Shown here: in pieces, positions 47,493 through 57,300 of the stretch
Layout: the number at the start of each line of letters is the position of its first letter
How positions within the stretch are numbered: position 1 is the first letter of the stretch
Source of the DNA: Candidatus Altarchaeales archaeon
GTDB lineage: Archaea > Altiarchaeota > Altiarchaeia > IMC4 > SCGC-AAA252-I15
NCBI GenBank assembly: GCA_014727915.1
Contig: WJMO01000005.1
Span: forward strand, 248,001 to 312,000
Direction: 5' to 3'
Length of the DNA: 64,000 nucleotides
The notes under the pieces: model-generated
What the model was told of the DNA's origin: nothing
The model's database searches: none
Seen by the model: only the letters and a program-made list of their open reading frames with translations
Position numbers and translations under genes: made by a program

Positions 47493-47963
47493 ATGGTAGC
47501 GCCAAGCAAGCGAACAAGGTCTACGAAGAAGGTTAGGCGTAAGACACCCGGCGGGAAGAACACCACCCTCTTCAGGAGGGCGAAGTCCGCCAAGCCCAGA
47601 TGCGGGAGATGCGGAAAGCAGCTGTCAGGTATGGCATCAGGCACTGCGACGGAGATGAAGTCATTCAACAAGAGTTCTAAGGTGCCTGCGAGGCCGTATG
47701 CGGGCGTCCTATGCACCGACTGCCTTGACGGTCTGGTCAGGTATGTCACGCGCATGGAGGCCAAGCACAAGGAGTCTGCTTTCGCCGACCTTAACCTTCA
47801 GAGGGATTTGACCCTTGAGAAGTATCTCCCGAGGGGATGGTGGGGTGAGGTCTCCGCTGGTAAGGTGTCCGTGAAGAAGGACGGTAAGAAGCCGGCCGGG
47901 AAGAGGACCGACTCCAAGTCAAAAGCCAAGACCGTCAAGAAGAAGGCCAAGAAAAAGGCTTAA
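47493..47963 (+). CDS. rpl34e: Ribosomal protein L34e with basic C-terminal extension
   Basis: KRTRSTKKVRRKTPGGKNTTLFRRAKSAKPRCGRCGKQLSG; CTDCLDGLVRY; synteny. Confidence 0.9.
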   Translation: MVAPSKRTRSTKKVRRKTPGGKNTTLFRRAKSAKPRCGRCGKQLSGMASGTATEMKSFNKSSKVPARPYAGVLCTDCLDGLVRYVTRMEAKHKESAFADLNLQRDLTLEKYLPRGWWGEVSAGKVSVKKDGKKPAGKRTDSKSKAKTVKKKAKKKA

Positions 47964-47979
47964 AATCCTTTCAGGGTTT

Positions 47980-48507
47980 ATGATGATAGTCACCGTCGGT
48001 GGTTCAGCCGCTTCGGGCAAGTCCACCCTCGCAGGGGCTTTAGCTGAGCGGCTGGGATTCAACCATGTCTCCGCAGGCCAGGTCATGCGTGACATGGCCG
48101 CTGAGAAGGGGATGTCATTGGTTGAGTTCTCCAAATACGCGGAGGAACACCCTGAAGTCGACCGTGAGATTGACATGCGGCAGAAGGAGCTTGCAGTCGG
48201 GGATTCTGTCGTTGACGGAAGGCTGTCAAGGTATTTCCTAGAGCCTGACGTGTCCATATGGCTAACTGCCCCAGTTGATGTCAGGGCTGAGCGTGTCCTC
48301 GGCCGGGGTGAGAAGTACGAGTCCGTCAGCGCCGCTAGGAAGGACATCATCGAGCGGGATTCCAGCGAGCGCAGGCGTTACCTGGAATTCTACGATATCG
48401 ACCTGGACGACCTGAGCCAATACGATCTCGTGCTGAACACGGGCAGGTTCAACATCGAGCAGATGACCTCTCTGGCTTCGGCGGCCGTGGATTCTTTAAG
48501 GAATTAG
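47980..48507 (+). CDS. cmk: Archaeal cytidylate kinase
   Basis: 175 aa; VTVGGSAASGKSTLAGALAERLGFNHVSAGQVMRDMAAEKG; synteny. Confidence 0.93.
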   Translation: MMIVTVGGSAASGKSTLAGALAERLGFNHVSAGQVMRDMAAEKGMSLVEFSKYAEEHPEVDREIDMRQKELAVGDSVVDGRLSRYFLEPDVSIWLTAPVDVRAERVLGRGEKYESVSAARKDIIERDSSERRRYLEFYDIDLDDLSQYDLVLNTGRFNIEQMTSLASAAVDSLRN

Positions 48508-48525
48508 TTCAATTCTTTTAATGTC

Positions 48526-49101
48526 ATGGACGGCGGGCAGGATTTTCTGATGAAGCGCCTTATCTCGATGGCCAGGCTCACCGCAGACCCCAGCACGCTC
48601 ATCAGGACAATATACGAGGAGGAGCAGCGTAACCCCGACAACCACATGGTCTACGTGCTCAAGGGTTGGGCTCAGTCGGGGATGGGAAAGAATACCGCTG
48701 CTCTGGAGTCCTTTGACCGTGCCATAGAGTTGAATCCCCGGAGTGCATGGGGGTATTATGGGAAGGGCGAAGCTTTGAGGGAGCTCAGGAGGTTTGATGA
48801 GGCTTTGAAGTGCTTCTCGCGGGCTGTTGAGCTGAAGCCCCGCAGGGCTGATTTCTGGCTTAGCAAGGGTTTTATGGAAGAGGAGGTTGGCATGCTGAAG
48901 GCAGCCGGGGAATCCTTCAAAAAGGCGATTAGCTTGGGGGATAGGAGTGGTTGGGCCCAGTATGGTCAGTCCAGGCTTCTCGTCTATGAGGAGAGGCTGG
49001 AGGAGGCGCTTGACGAGTGCAGGAACGCTATGCAGTTGAGCCCTGACGAGGAGGAGTTCAAGATGCATGAGGCCTTCATCCTGGACCTGATCAAGGATTA
49101 G
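48526..49101 (+). CDS. TPR-repeat protein
   Basis: 191 aa; NTAALESFDRAIELNPRSAWGYYGKGEALRELRRFDEALKCFSRAVELKPRRADFWLSKGF. Confidence 0.9.
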   Translation: MDGGQDFLMKRLISMARLTADPSTLIRTIYEEEQRNPDNHMVYVLKGWAQSGMGKNTAALESFDRAIELNPRSAWGYYGKGEALRELRRFDEALKCFSRAVELKPRRADFWLSKGFMEEEVGMLKAAGESFKKAISLGDRSGWAQYGQSRLLVYEERLEEALDECRNAMQLSPDEEEFKMHEAFILDLIKD

Positions 49102-49125
49102 GTTCTTTTATTTTGTCCAAGCTAA

Positions 49126-49614
49126 ATGTTTAACAAGATGAGAGTGAAGTTGAGGGGTCAGGGTTCGCTTGAGTTCATCATGACCTACGGTTGGGTCCTG
49201 CTCGTGCTCTTGGTCGTTGTCGTGGTCATGTGGCAGTGGGGTTTGTTCGACATAGGCGCTAGTGTCGATCCCGGCAGCTTTGGGTTCTGGGGGTTGGTCG
49301 TGGCCCAGGGCAACGAGTTCATACTGGACGAGTCCGGCAGCCTGCAGGTGAGCTTGCTCAACAACATCGGATACAACATCACATTGTTCAACTATTCGGC
49401 TACCATCGATGGCGTCTACAAGCAGTGCGAGGCGTGCACGCCGTTGGTCATCGAACCCGGCGAGAACGAGGTCATACAGTTGGACCATTTCGAATGGGGC
49501 CGGCCCTCCGGCAAGAGGTTCGACGCATTTCTCGTTCTCCAGTACAATGACAGCCGAACCGGCGGGGAAGTCTACCAGAGCTCCGGACGCATATGGGGCA
49601 ACGCAGAGCTATAG
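49126..49614 (+). CDS. Class III signal peptide (prepilin-like) protein
   Basis: 162 aa; MFNKMRVKLRGQGSLEFIMTYGWVLLVLLVVVVVMWQW: QGSLEF class III signal peptide followed by hydrophobic stretch. Confidence 0.85.
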   Translation: MFNKMRVKLRGQGSLEFIMTYGWVLLVLLVVVVVMWQWGLFDIGASVDPGSFGFWGLVVAQGNEFILDESGSLQVSLLNNIGYNITLFNYSATIDGVYKQCEACTPLVIEPGENEVIQLDHFEWGRPSGKRFDAFLVLQYNDSRTGGEVYQSSGRIWGNAEL

Positions 49615-49624
49615 GGCTTCTGGC

Positions 49625-50950
49625 TCACTGATTAACCGCTTTCCTGCAGGCTTCCTTGAATATCTCGGTGAGTGTGGGGTGGGGGTGTATTGTCGCGGCA
49701 ACATCCGACGCTTTCAGCTTCATCTTCACAGCCAATGATGCCTCTCCTATCAGGTCTGAGGCGTGGGCTCCGATCATGTGCACGCCCACTATGACGCCCT
49801 CGCCATCAACTACTACCTTGCAGAATCCTGATCTTTCGCCCATGCAACGTGCCTTCCCGTTGCTGATGTAGTCTGCCCTCCCAACCTTGCATCCGCTGCC
49901 TGCCTCGTCCTCTGTAACCCCTACCCTGCCGATCTCGGGTAGTGTGAACACGCACCATGGCACGGCATCATAGTCCACTTCATCATCCAATCCCATTATG
50001 TTCTTGGCTGCAGTTTCAGCGCCGGCGTAGGCCACGTGGGCCAGCTTATAGCTCCCTCCCGTGACGTCTCCAACTGCGTATACGCCCTTCACGCTCGTTT
50101 CCATGCGTGGGTTGACTTTGACTCCGTCCTCTCCGACTTCAACCCCTAATTCCCCGACTCCCTCAGGGATGTTGGGTTTCCTGCCCACAGCCAACAGTAT
50201 CCTATCTGCTTTGATGTCTTCTCCGCCGACTTTCACCGTCTTACTATCCCTGTCGGCGGATTCGACTTTCACATCCTTCACTATCCTGACATCCTTTGAG
50301 AGTATACTCTCCAACTCCTTTGATATCTCACTGTCCTCTGCTGCGAGAATCCTGGGCAGCGCCTCCACCAATGTGACGTTGCATCCGAGCTTCCCGTATA
50401 TTGCCGCGTACTCGCATCCTATGAACCCGCCTCCCACGACCACTATGTCCTCTGTGAACTCATTTGACGTGGCTGCGTCATCCCCGGATATAATGTACTC
50501 CCCGTCCAACTCCAGGCCTGGAAGGCCTGTGGGCTTCGAACCAGACGCCAGCACGATGTTTTCGCATTCCAGGGTCATGCCCCCGGCTTCCACCTCGTTT
50601 GCCGACTTGACCCTGGCGTCTCCTTTTACGATTTCAACCCCCGTCTCCTCTAAAATCTTCTCTATCCCTTTCCTGAGGGTGAGTGCGACGCGGTCACGGC
50701 GTTTGAGCATCTTACCCACGTCTGTTTTCACATTGTTCGCTTCTATCCCGTGTTGTGCGGCTTTCCTGACGGCTTCAACGGCCTCGCAGCTGGCAGCCAA
50801 TGCCTTCGTGGGTATGCATCCCCTGTTCGTGCACACTCCCCCTAACTCGCTTTTTTCAACGACGGCTGCTTTGCCTCCCAGCTTGTGTATCCATAGGGCG
50901 CATTCGTAGCCTCCCGGTCCCCCGCCTATTATCACAGCATCGTATCTCAT
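49625..50950 (-). CDS. lpdA: Dihydrolipoyl dehydrogenase
   Basis: 441 aa; VIIGGGPGGYECALWIHKLGGKAAVVEKSELGGVCTNRGCIPTKAL; VVVGGGFIGCEYAAIYGKLG; VYAVGDVTGG; HPHPTLTEIFKEA. Confidence 0.95.
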   Translation of the reverse strand: MRYDAVIIGGGPGGYECALWIHKLGGKAAVVEKSELGGVCTNRGCIPTKALAASCEAVEAVRKAAQHGIEANNVKTDVGKMLKRRDRVALTLRKGIEKILEETGVEIVKGDARVKSANEVEAGGMTLECENIVLASGSKPTGLPGLELDGEYIISGDDAATSNEFTEDIVVVGGGFIGCEYAAIYGKLGCNVTLVEALPRILAAEDSEISKELESILSKDVRIVKDVKVESADRDSKTVKVGGEDIKADRILLAVGRKPNIPEGVGELGVEVGEDGVKVNPRMETSVKGVYAVGDVTGGSYKLAHVAYAGAETAAKNIMGLDDEVDYDAVPWCVFTLPEIGRVGVTEDEAGSGCKVGRADYISNGKARCMGERSGFCKVVVDGEGVIVGVHMIGAHASDLIGEASLAVKMKLKASDVAATIHPHPTLTEIFKEACRKAVNQ

Positions 50951-51714
50951 CTTTTGTTGTTCCAGTCAACGGTCGAATACTTGTTCTCCGAGAGAGCTTC
51001 GGCCTTCATCCTCTCCTCCCCTGTCGGCCTGCCCTTCTTAAGATCCAGCTTCAACGACTTAGCGAAACCTTTCCGGAACGCCGTCGAAGCCTTATCAAAT
51101 GTGATCTCACGATTTAAAACGTGTTTCACGGAGGTCACCCGCTCCTTAACTGCCTTGACCGCCTTGTCCCTCATCTTCTCATCCGATACCCTCAGGAGTT
51201 TGAACATCCTCTCCGCATCCACGTCCAAGAGGACGGTCCCATGCTGTAGCACGCAGTTCATCCTGCGTGTCTGGGCGTTGCCGCTGATCTTCCTGCCTCC
51301 TGTGATTATGTCGTTCAAGGGGGCGAACTCAGCGTCTATGCCCAATTCTTTGAAACCTCCTATGAGGCCTGAGCATATCAGCCTGTAGGATTCGAGAACG
51401 TCCTTTGGCACCGTGTCCTCTGGGGATATGAAGCTGTATGTCAGCTCAGTGTCGTGGTATACTGCTCCCCCGCCGGTTATTCGCCTTACCACGTCAACGC
51501 CTTCCTCAAAACAACTGTCAAGATCCACTTCCTCCCGCAGGCTCTGGAAGTATCCTATCGAGACGGTGGCTGGCTCCCATCCGTAGAACCTTAGCGTGGG
51601 TGGGCTGTTGCCCTGGCTCACCTCTTCCAGCACGGCTTCGTCCAATCCCATGTTCCAGTATCCTGGGTTGTGTCCTGTCTCCAATAGCCTGCACTTCACT
51701 TCACAGCCTCGCAT
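50947..51714 (-). CDS. lplA: Lipoate-protein ligase A, catalytic (N-terminal) subunit
   Basis: 255 aa; NMGLDEAVLEEV, PTLRFYGWEPATVSIGYFQ, VVRRITGGGAVYHDTELTYSF, DIITGGRKISGNAQTRRMNCVLQHGTVLLD. Confidence 0.93.
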   Translation of the reverse strand: MRGCEVKCRLLETGHNPGYWNMGLDEAVLEEVSQGNSPPTLRFYGWEPATVSIGYFQSLREEVDLDSCFEEGVDVVRRITGGGAVYHDTELTYSFISPEDTVPKDVLESYRLICSGLIGGFKELGIDAEFAPLNDIITGGRKISGNAQTRRMNCVLQHGTVLLDVDAERMFKLLRVSDEKMRDKAVKAVKERVTSVKHVLNREITFDKASTAFRKGFAKSLKLDLKKGRPTGEERMKAEALSENKYSTVDWNNKR

Positions 51715-51962
51715 ATGACCTTCACTATCGATTCCGCGTCCACACCGTACAATTCCGCCCCTTCCAGAGCCTTCTTAACGACCTTCCTGACGTCCCCGGC
51801 CTTTATGCCCCTCAGTTGTTCGTCCAGCTCGTCCATCCTGGACTCGGGGTGCATGAAGAAGTCGCCTGTTACCTTGGCCTTTAGTATCCTGCCATTCTCG
51901 TGTCTGACATCTGCTTTCAATAGCTTGCCTCCCGGAACCTTCAAAATGGCCTTTCCCCTCAT
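51696..51962 (-). CDS. lplB: Lipoate-protein ligase accessory (C-terminal) subunit
   Basis: 88 aa; KVPGGKLLKADVRHENGRILKAKVTGDFFMHPESRMDELDEQLRGIKA; overlaps lplA. Confidence 0.85.
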   Translation of the reverse strand: MRGKAILKVPGGKLLKADVRHENGRILKAKVTGDFFMHPESRMDELDEQLRGIKAGDVRKVVKKALEGAELYGVDAESIVKVICEAVK

Positions 51963-51994
51963 CTTTTTAATATTAATGTGTCCTCTTATTTAAC

Positions 51995-52111
51995 ATGGCT
52001 GGACCAATTCTGGGCGTTATCGGCGGATTGGGCGTTGTTAAGGTCGCCGAGCGCGGTATGGAAGAGATCGGGAAGGGATTGGATGATGAAGGGGAAGAAG
52101 ACGAAGACTGA
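51995..52111 (+). CDS. Small hypothetical protein MAGPILGVIGGLGVVKVAERGMEEIGKGLDDEGEEDED
   Basis: Short ORF below the track cutoff; located at the divergent promoter of lplB; overlaps the next ORF. Confidence 0.4.
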   Translation: MAGPILGVIGGLGVVKVAERGMEEIGKGLDDEGEEDED

Positions 52112-52304
52112 GCCCGAAGTCATCCACTCTCCAAATTCTAAGGTCTGCGTCAGCCCCGGCTGCCCACTTTGCACCCCGTTGGGGCTTGCGCTGTTCCTCG
52201 TCGGATTCATGGTGGTGTTCTACACGGACTGGCCCTACCAGGTGTTTGGGTGGTTGACGCTAGCGTTGGCTTACCTGCAGGCGTGGGTCAAACCACGCTG
52301 GTAG
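52086..52304 (+). CDS. Small membrane protein with Cys motif
   Basis: MKGKKTKTEPEVIHSPNSKVCVSPGCPLCTPLGLALFLVGFMVVFYTDWPYQVFGWLTLALAYLQAWVKPRW; one or two TM helices and CxxxxxCxxC. Start ATG at 52083 or 52086. Confidence 0.5.
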   Translation: MKGKKTKTEPEVIHSPNSKVCVSPGCPLCTPLGLALFLVGFMVVFYTDWPYQVFGWLTLALAYLQAWVKPRW

Positions 52305-52305
52305 G

Positions 52306-52917
52306 CTATAGTCCTTCCAGCAGTCCCATGAGCTCTCCAAGAGACTCTATCCTGTGGTCTCCGTCCACTCCTATCCCAACGGTTGTGCACCCCGCAGCCC
52401 CTCCGGCTCCTATGTCTGCTTTGGTGTCACCCACCATGACGGAATCCGACTCTTTCACCCTAACAGCCTTGCAGGCGTGGTGTATCAGGTCAGGCTCCGG
52501 TTTGCCGACTGCCACGTCGTCTCCGCCGAAAACTCCGTCGAACCTCCCAGTCAGGCCTACGGTCTCGAGGGTGAGGTGCATGAGCTCGCGGGGTGTGTTG
52601 GTCACGATGACCTTGAGCTTATTCTTCCTTGATAGGTATTCCAGGACCTCGTCCGTTTCGGGGAACAATGTCACGCTACCTATGTTGTTTGGGAAGAACT
52701 CATCGTATAGTTCCACCAGCTCGCCGGGTGATAGGTTGGGGAAGAACCTACTCACATCCTCCTCCGTCGACTGTCCCAGTATGTCCTGGCAGAACGTCTC
52801 ATAGCCGACTTTGTCCCCACCCGTGTATTCTAGGACGTCGTTGAAGGTCTTATGCCATGCTGGGATGGAGTCGACGAGCGTACCGTCCATGTCGAACAGG
52901 ACTGCTTCGTAGGTCAT
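52306..52917 (-). CDS. HAD-superfamily hydrolase (phosphoglycolate phosphatase-like)
   Basis: Start at MTYEAVLFDMDGTLVDS; IVTNTPRELM; GKPEPDLIHHACKAV; DSVMVGDTKADIGAGGAAGCTTVGIGVDGD. Confidence 0.9.
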   Translation of the reverse strand: MTYEAVLFDMDGTLVDSIPAWHKTFNDVLEYTGGDKVGYETFCQDILGQSTEEDVSRFFPNLSPGELVELYDEFFPNNIGSVTLFPETDEVLEYLSRKNKLKVIVTNTPRELMHLTLETVGLTGRFDGVFGGDDVAVGKPEPDLIHHACKAVRVKESDSVMVGDTKADIGAGGAAGCTTVGIGVDGDHRIESLGELMGLLEGL

Positions 52918-52954
52918 GGAGAAAGATATGTGTCGTCTTCCATTAAAAGCGTTT

Positions 52955-54304
52955 CTAGTATCCTGCGTCGTGCTTGGCCCACCGCTCCTTCTCGGTGAGT
53001 ATCCTGCTGATCTCCTGGAATACCGGGGGTATGGGCTTCCTGCCCGACTCAACAGCGTTCCTGTTGACTGGCGCCCTCACGATGAGGGCTCCGTCCACGC
53101 CGTAGTCGTTAACTCCTATCCCCGTGGTCTTGCCCACGTTGTAGTCGTTCAACGTGTGTATGTCCGCTCTGGCAAAGCGCCCGGTCGTCAGCGCATGGTC
53201 TCCCTCCATGTCAGCGGTGAAGACTTCGAAGTCCAAATCCATCAGCGGCCGGTATGCCCTGTAGTGGTTGAAGCCTGCGACATCGTCTGTGCGGATGGTG
53301 GTCACCTCCCCTCCCCTCATGACGGTCAGGCTGGCTCCTGGTATGAGCATCCTCGTGTAGGCCATCATCCTCCCGTCGTCCGCCTGCTCGTATACGACAT
53401 CCCTACTATGGTCTATTCTGCTCCTCTTCATCCTCTGAGCCCTATCAAACTCATCCTGTGCCAACGCCGATGACTGGTGGAACAGTGCGGTCAGGCTTGT
53501 CGGCTTTGTCTCGGTTGACTCCACGTCGGGGATGTACCTCCACATTGGTATGTACACCCCTCCCGGGGTATGATTGCGTTGGATAGTCCCAGCTTCCACA
53601 TCTAGTCTGGGAAATTGTATGTCCATGACAGAGCCTCCGCTCAGTCCCCTCACCAGAAGGCGGGTCCTATCCATGTCCTCCCTTCCCCGGTCTCCTCCGA
53701 TCTTTGTTATGTCGACTTTGCCCTCCCTTCCAGCTCCCCTGCTGAACATGTCCAACAGGCTGCCTTGGAAGCCGAGGGCTTGCAGCGATGGATCGTGTCC
53801 CTCTTCGCCGTCTACCACCACCGCCATAGGCACGCCGTCGCAGTGGCAGCTTATCGCATACTCGTCTCCGCCCCCGAGGGAACATATAACAACATCGCTT
53901 TTCCCGGACCTCAGCGGGTACTGGTCTTTGGGAAGCCTTCCCGCCAGGGCGTCAAAGTACCTCCTGGCGCCTCCAACCTCCTCTAACGTGTTCAGGAAAA
54001 GCCTCATGGCAGTCGGATGCCGGTCCATGGCGTGCGCGAACCCGTCCAGTTGTAGCTCTGGCATGCTCTCAACCAAGTCTCTGAGCAAGTGGGTCCTCTC
54101 CCCCCAGACCCCCGGGTGCCCGCTCCTGGAGTCGACCAGGTCGCGGAGGCTATCGCGTGTTGCGTGGAAATGAGCGTTAGGCCTGCTGATCAGACGTGTT
54201 TTCTCGGCGGCATCCTGTCTTGCAACATCTGCTGGCACCTGGCCTTGCTCTTCCTTCCCCCCCTGGCTTTGACCACCCTTTGGTTTCTCTTCCTCTTTTG
54301 CCAT
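52955..54304 (-). CDS. Putative divergent SpoIIE/RsbU-type (PP2C-like) phosphatase
   Basis: 449 aa; LGGGDEYAISCHCDGVPMAVVVDGEEGHDPSLQALGFQGSLLDMF resembles vGGDfYD...vviaDvsGHGv.AAllma; GGSVMDIQFPRLDVEAGTIQRNHTPGGVYIP resembles FvTalya.lD..tg.l...nAGHpPp; later LIPGASLTVMRGGEV resembles l.pGD.LvlyTDGvtE with the Asp lost. Manual motif comparison only. Confidence 0.45.
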   Translation of the reverse strand: MAKEEEKPKGGQSQGGKEEQGQVPADVARQDAAEKTRLISRPNAHFHATRDSLRDLVDSRSGHPGVWGERTHLLRDLVESMPELQLDGFAHAMDRHPTAMRLFLNTLEEVGGARRYFDALAGRLPKDQYPLRSGKSDVVICSLGGGDEYAISCHCDGVPMAVVVDGEEGHDPSLQALGFQGSLLDMFSRGAGREGKVDITKIGGDRGREDMDRTRLLVRGLSGGSVMDIQFPRLDVEAGTIQRNHTPGGVYIPMWRYIPDVESTETKPTSLTALFHQSSALAQDEFDRAQRMKRSRIDHSRDVVYEQADDGRMMAYTRMLIPGASLTVMRGGEVTTIRTDDVAGFNHYRAYRPLMDLDFEVFTADMEGDHALTTGRFARADIHTLNDYNVGKTTGIGVNDYGVDGALIVRAPVNRNAVESGRKPIPPVFQEISRILTEKERWAKHDAGY

Positions 54305-54338
54305 GACCCTTTTATTATTTGGTGAGCTATGTATTAAT

Positions 54339-57300
54339 CTAATTCGCCTGTTTGCCTTCCCGGGATTTCTCCCTCTTCTCCTCGATCCTCTGCCTCAAGT
54401 ACTCGTAGGCTTTTTTGTGGTCCCAGATGTTCTGGGGAGTCTCCTGGTTTTGGCTCTCAGAGTGCGAGATAATCTCACGCGCCCACCCCCCGCATTCTCT
54501 GCTGTCCAACAAACCCATCTCCTCTCTCCTCTGGAGCAGCCTTCGAGGCGGGAGGGATATGGTCACACTACCCCTGTCTGGGGGGACTCCGGCCTCATCG
54601 TCCAGGATCGCCTCAAGGCCTATCTGCAATGCTATCCCCTCGAACTCTTCGGAGAGCGCTCCGCAGGTGTAGTATGGCTTGTCCGCTCGCCTGCAGCTCC
54701 TCCTGCTCGATAGCAGGGCCTCCGCGAGGGTTGGCGCATACTCTGTCTTCTCCCCCGCGCTCCTGGGGGTTTCTGTGAATGACTCTCCCAGGTCGTTAGA
54801 CCCGTATGATGCTATGTCATAGTACGGGTGCAGTGATGCCATCTTACTCAATCCCATCCTGGATTCATATTGCAATATGAAGAGGACCTGCCTGTCAGGT
54901 GATTTGCCCACCTGTTCGAGCCTGCGCATGATTCTATCGAATGATTCCCTGCAGGCCTGCACGTCGCTGATGTGCTGGGCGTTTGGCAGTATGACCCCCG
55001 TCTGCTGTCGTGCGGTCGCGGCAGACCTTATTATGGCTCCCATGTTGGCGTCGAGCAGCCTGCGCCTACGAGGCTCTGCTATGAACCTAAGGCTGGTCAT
55101 ACCCCCTCTAAGCGCGTCTGGCCCGTATGCCTCCTGCAGTATCGGGAGGTATTTGTCTTCTGTGATGTCGAAGGTCCTCTTTAGGCTTGGGCATTCCCTG
55201 TATTCCGGCGGTGCGTGGTCGTAGAGGTAGTCGTCCACCCTCGAATACCTCCTCGTCAGGTACTCCTCCAGAACCCTGAACGAGTCCGGTTCAAAAACCT
55301 CTATGTGCGTGGGGTGGTCGGGGTTTGCATATGCGATGAACCTCCCTCGGATCCTGCTCTCATCATCGTCGTTGCCTGCAAAGACCAGCAGTTCGTCGCC
55401 CTGATGCCTTAGTGTCAGCTCCTCTCTCAAGTCTGTCCTGACCCTCCATCTCCTGGCTCCTCCGATCTCATCAAGCGGTTCAACCGACTCTACGTGGGAG
55501 CCGGCGTTTATCAGGTCGAACCTGTCGAAGCTGTTATTGGCCTGTTGGATGTTGGCGTAATTGTTATCTCCGAGGGTGAACGCTGGAAGTCTGCTGTTAA
55601 GCTTGACTCTGAGGGGTTGGAGGTCCGTGCTCGTGGCTATCTCGGTCCTGAATAGGTAAAGCCCCTCAGCCCCGTATCTTGTTGCGCGGGCAAGCTGGCT
55701 TTCGTTGAACCCGTTCAAAGTGGCTCCCCCAACTATCCTGAAACCGTCCGATGTGACCATGTTCCTTATCTCCCCGACTTCAGGCTCTATCGATACCTTC
55801 TGGGGTAATACGATCGCGTAACCCCTTTCCGGGCCTTGCAGTTCACAGCCGAAGAACTCACCTATCCTCCTCCCTGGACTCTCTATCATAACAGAGTTCC
55901 GGTCGTCTATGGGGTCTGCGATTAGCACGGGAGTTCCGTCCTCTATCCTATCCAGTTGTTCGGGGTCCACTCCCATGATTATGGCTTGACGCGCGGCTCC
56001 CGCGGCGATAGCTCCATGGCAGTTGCTCTTGCCATGTAATGAGCCCCAGCCTTCGAATCCCATATGCCTCAGCTCGATCACCTGGTCGGGCGTCGGGTCC
56101 CTCGGGAGGATGGCAACCCATCCCTCGTGCAGGCGTGTTAGTGTCTCCTGCGTCTGCCTTCTCATCTGGAGCAGGTCTCCGGCTCTGAGGGCGGTTTCCT
56201 TGAGGCCTCCCTCCATTATGACCTCGTTGCCGTCTATCCGTTCTCCTTCCTTGTCGGCCCAGATCACGCCCAGGAGCTCTCCTACCTTGCCTGGTTCCTC
56301 TGTTGGCGCGTGTATGGTGGCCCATGCGCAGTTTGGGTTCTCGCAGAAGCCGCCTCGCGTGTCCGGGTTGTGGAATGTGTCTTCGACTATCATTACCTCC
56401 TGCCTTCCGCTTTCCATAGCCCTTCTCGCGATGACCGCAGTGCCGTCTTCTGGCTTGTCCAATGGTATCCTAGCATCTCCCGGGACTGTTTGGAAACCTC
56501 CTTTCTTCCACTCGTACCTTGAGACCAGCTCCCTGGAACTGGGTTCCAGCAGGTATACCCCCGCCTGTCTGAAAACGGGTTCCTGGCCCTTTGGTTTGAT
56601 TGCTCTGCGGAGCACGTATGCCAGGATGTGAGTCTCTGAGAATCCGTCTCTGGTGGGCAGCAAAAGAGTCCTCATGTCAGCTTCTGCGTTGGCCCTCTGG
56701 GCGTCGTCCATCTCCTTGGGTTTTCCCTGGTCGTCCAACATGAACTGGCATCTTATGGCCAGCTCCAGGTTGGGGTGGGTTTCCTCCCCTACTGTTAGTG
56801 GCAGTCCTAGGGCGTCAACGATGCCCTGTGTTACCGGCTGGGCTAGCCTGGTGGCCAACGGCATCCTCAACTGTCCCAGGTAGTCTGCTTCACCCTTCCT
56901 CATGGCCTTGAACTCCTTTTCGTCCGTCAGTCCCAGGGCTGCAATCTCAGCGTCGGTCGCGTGCTTTCTACCGGTGGTTATGATGTCCATGAGAGCGTCC
57001 AAACGCCTTATCTGCAGCGGCACCTTGTCTTCACTCACCAGCCCATAGTCTATCACCTTCCCCCTCTCCTGTAGGGGGTCTCTCTTGACTGGCCCGTAGA
57101 CTACCATGCCCGATTCTCCTCCGCTGCCTACCAGCACGACGTTGCCCTGTTCCCTGTGCCTCCTGATCAGGCCCAGTTCGACCAGCTCCTCCGAGAAGCT
57201 GGTATCCTGGAATCTTAGCTCTCCTCCTGATTGTCCTGAAGCTTGCGCCAGCATCTTACCGTACTCTTCAGGGTTATCCTCTCTTTTTTTGATGTAGTCT

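Noticed and set aside
50061-50909. 282-aa plus-strand ORF
   Set aside because: Antisense to lpdA, Ser/Thr/Pro-rich shadow ORF.
54110-54304. RPNAHFHATRDSLRDLVDS at the N-terminus of the 449-aa protein as a second HPr domain
   Set aside because: Only a short HxA-like match; no following beta strands or Ser46-like motif, so coincidence is more likely.
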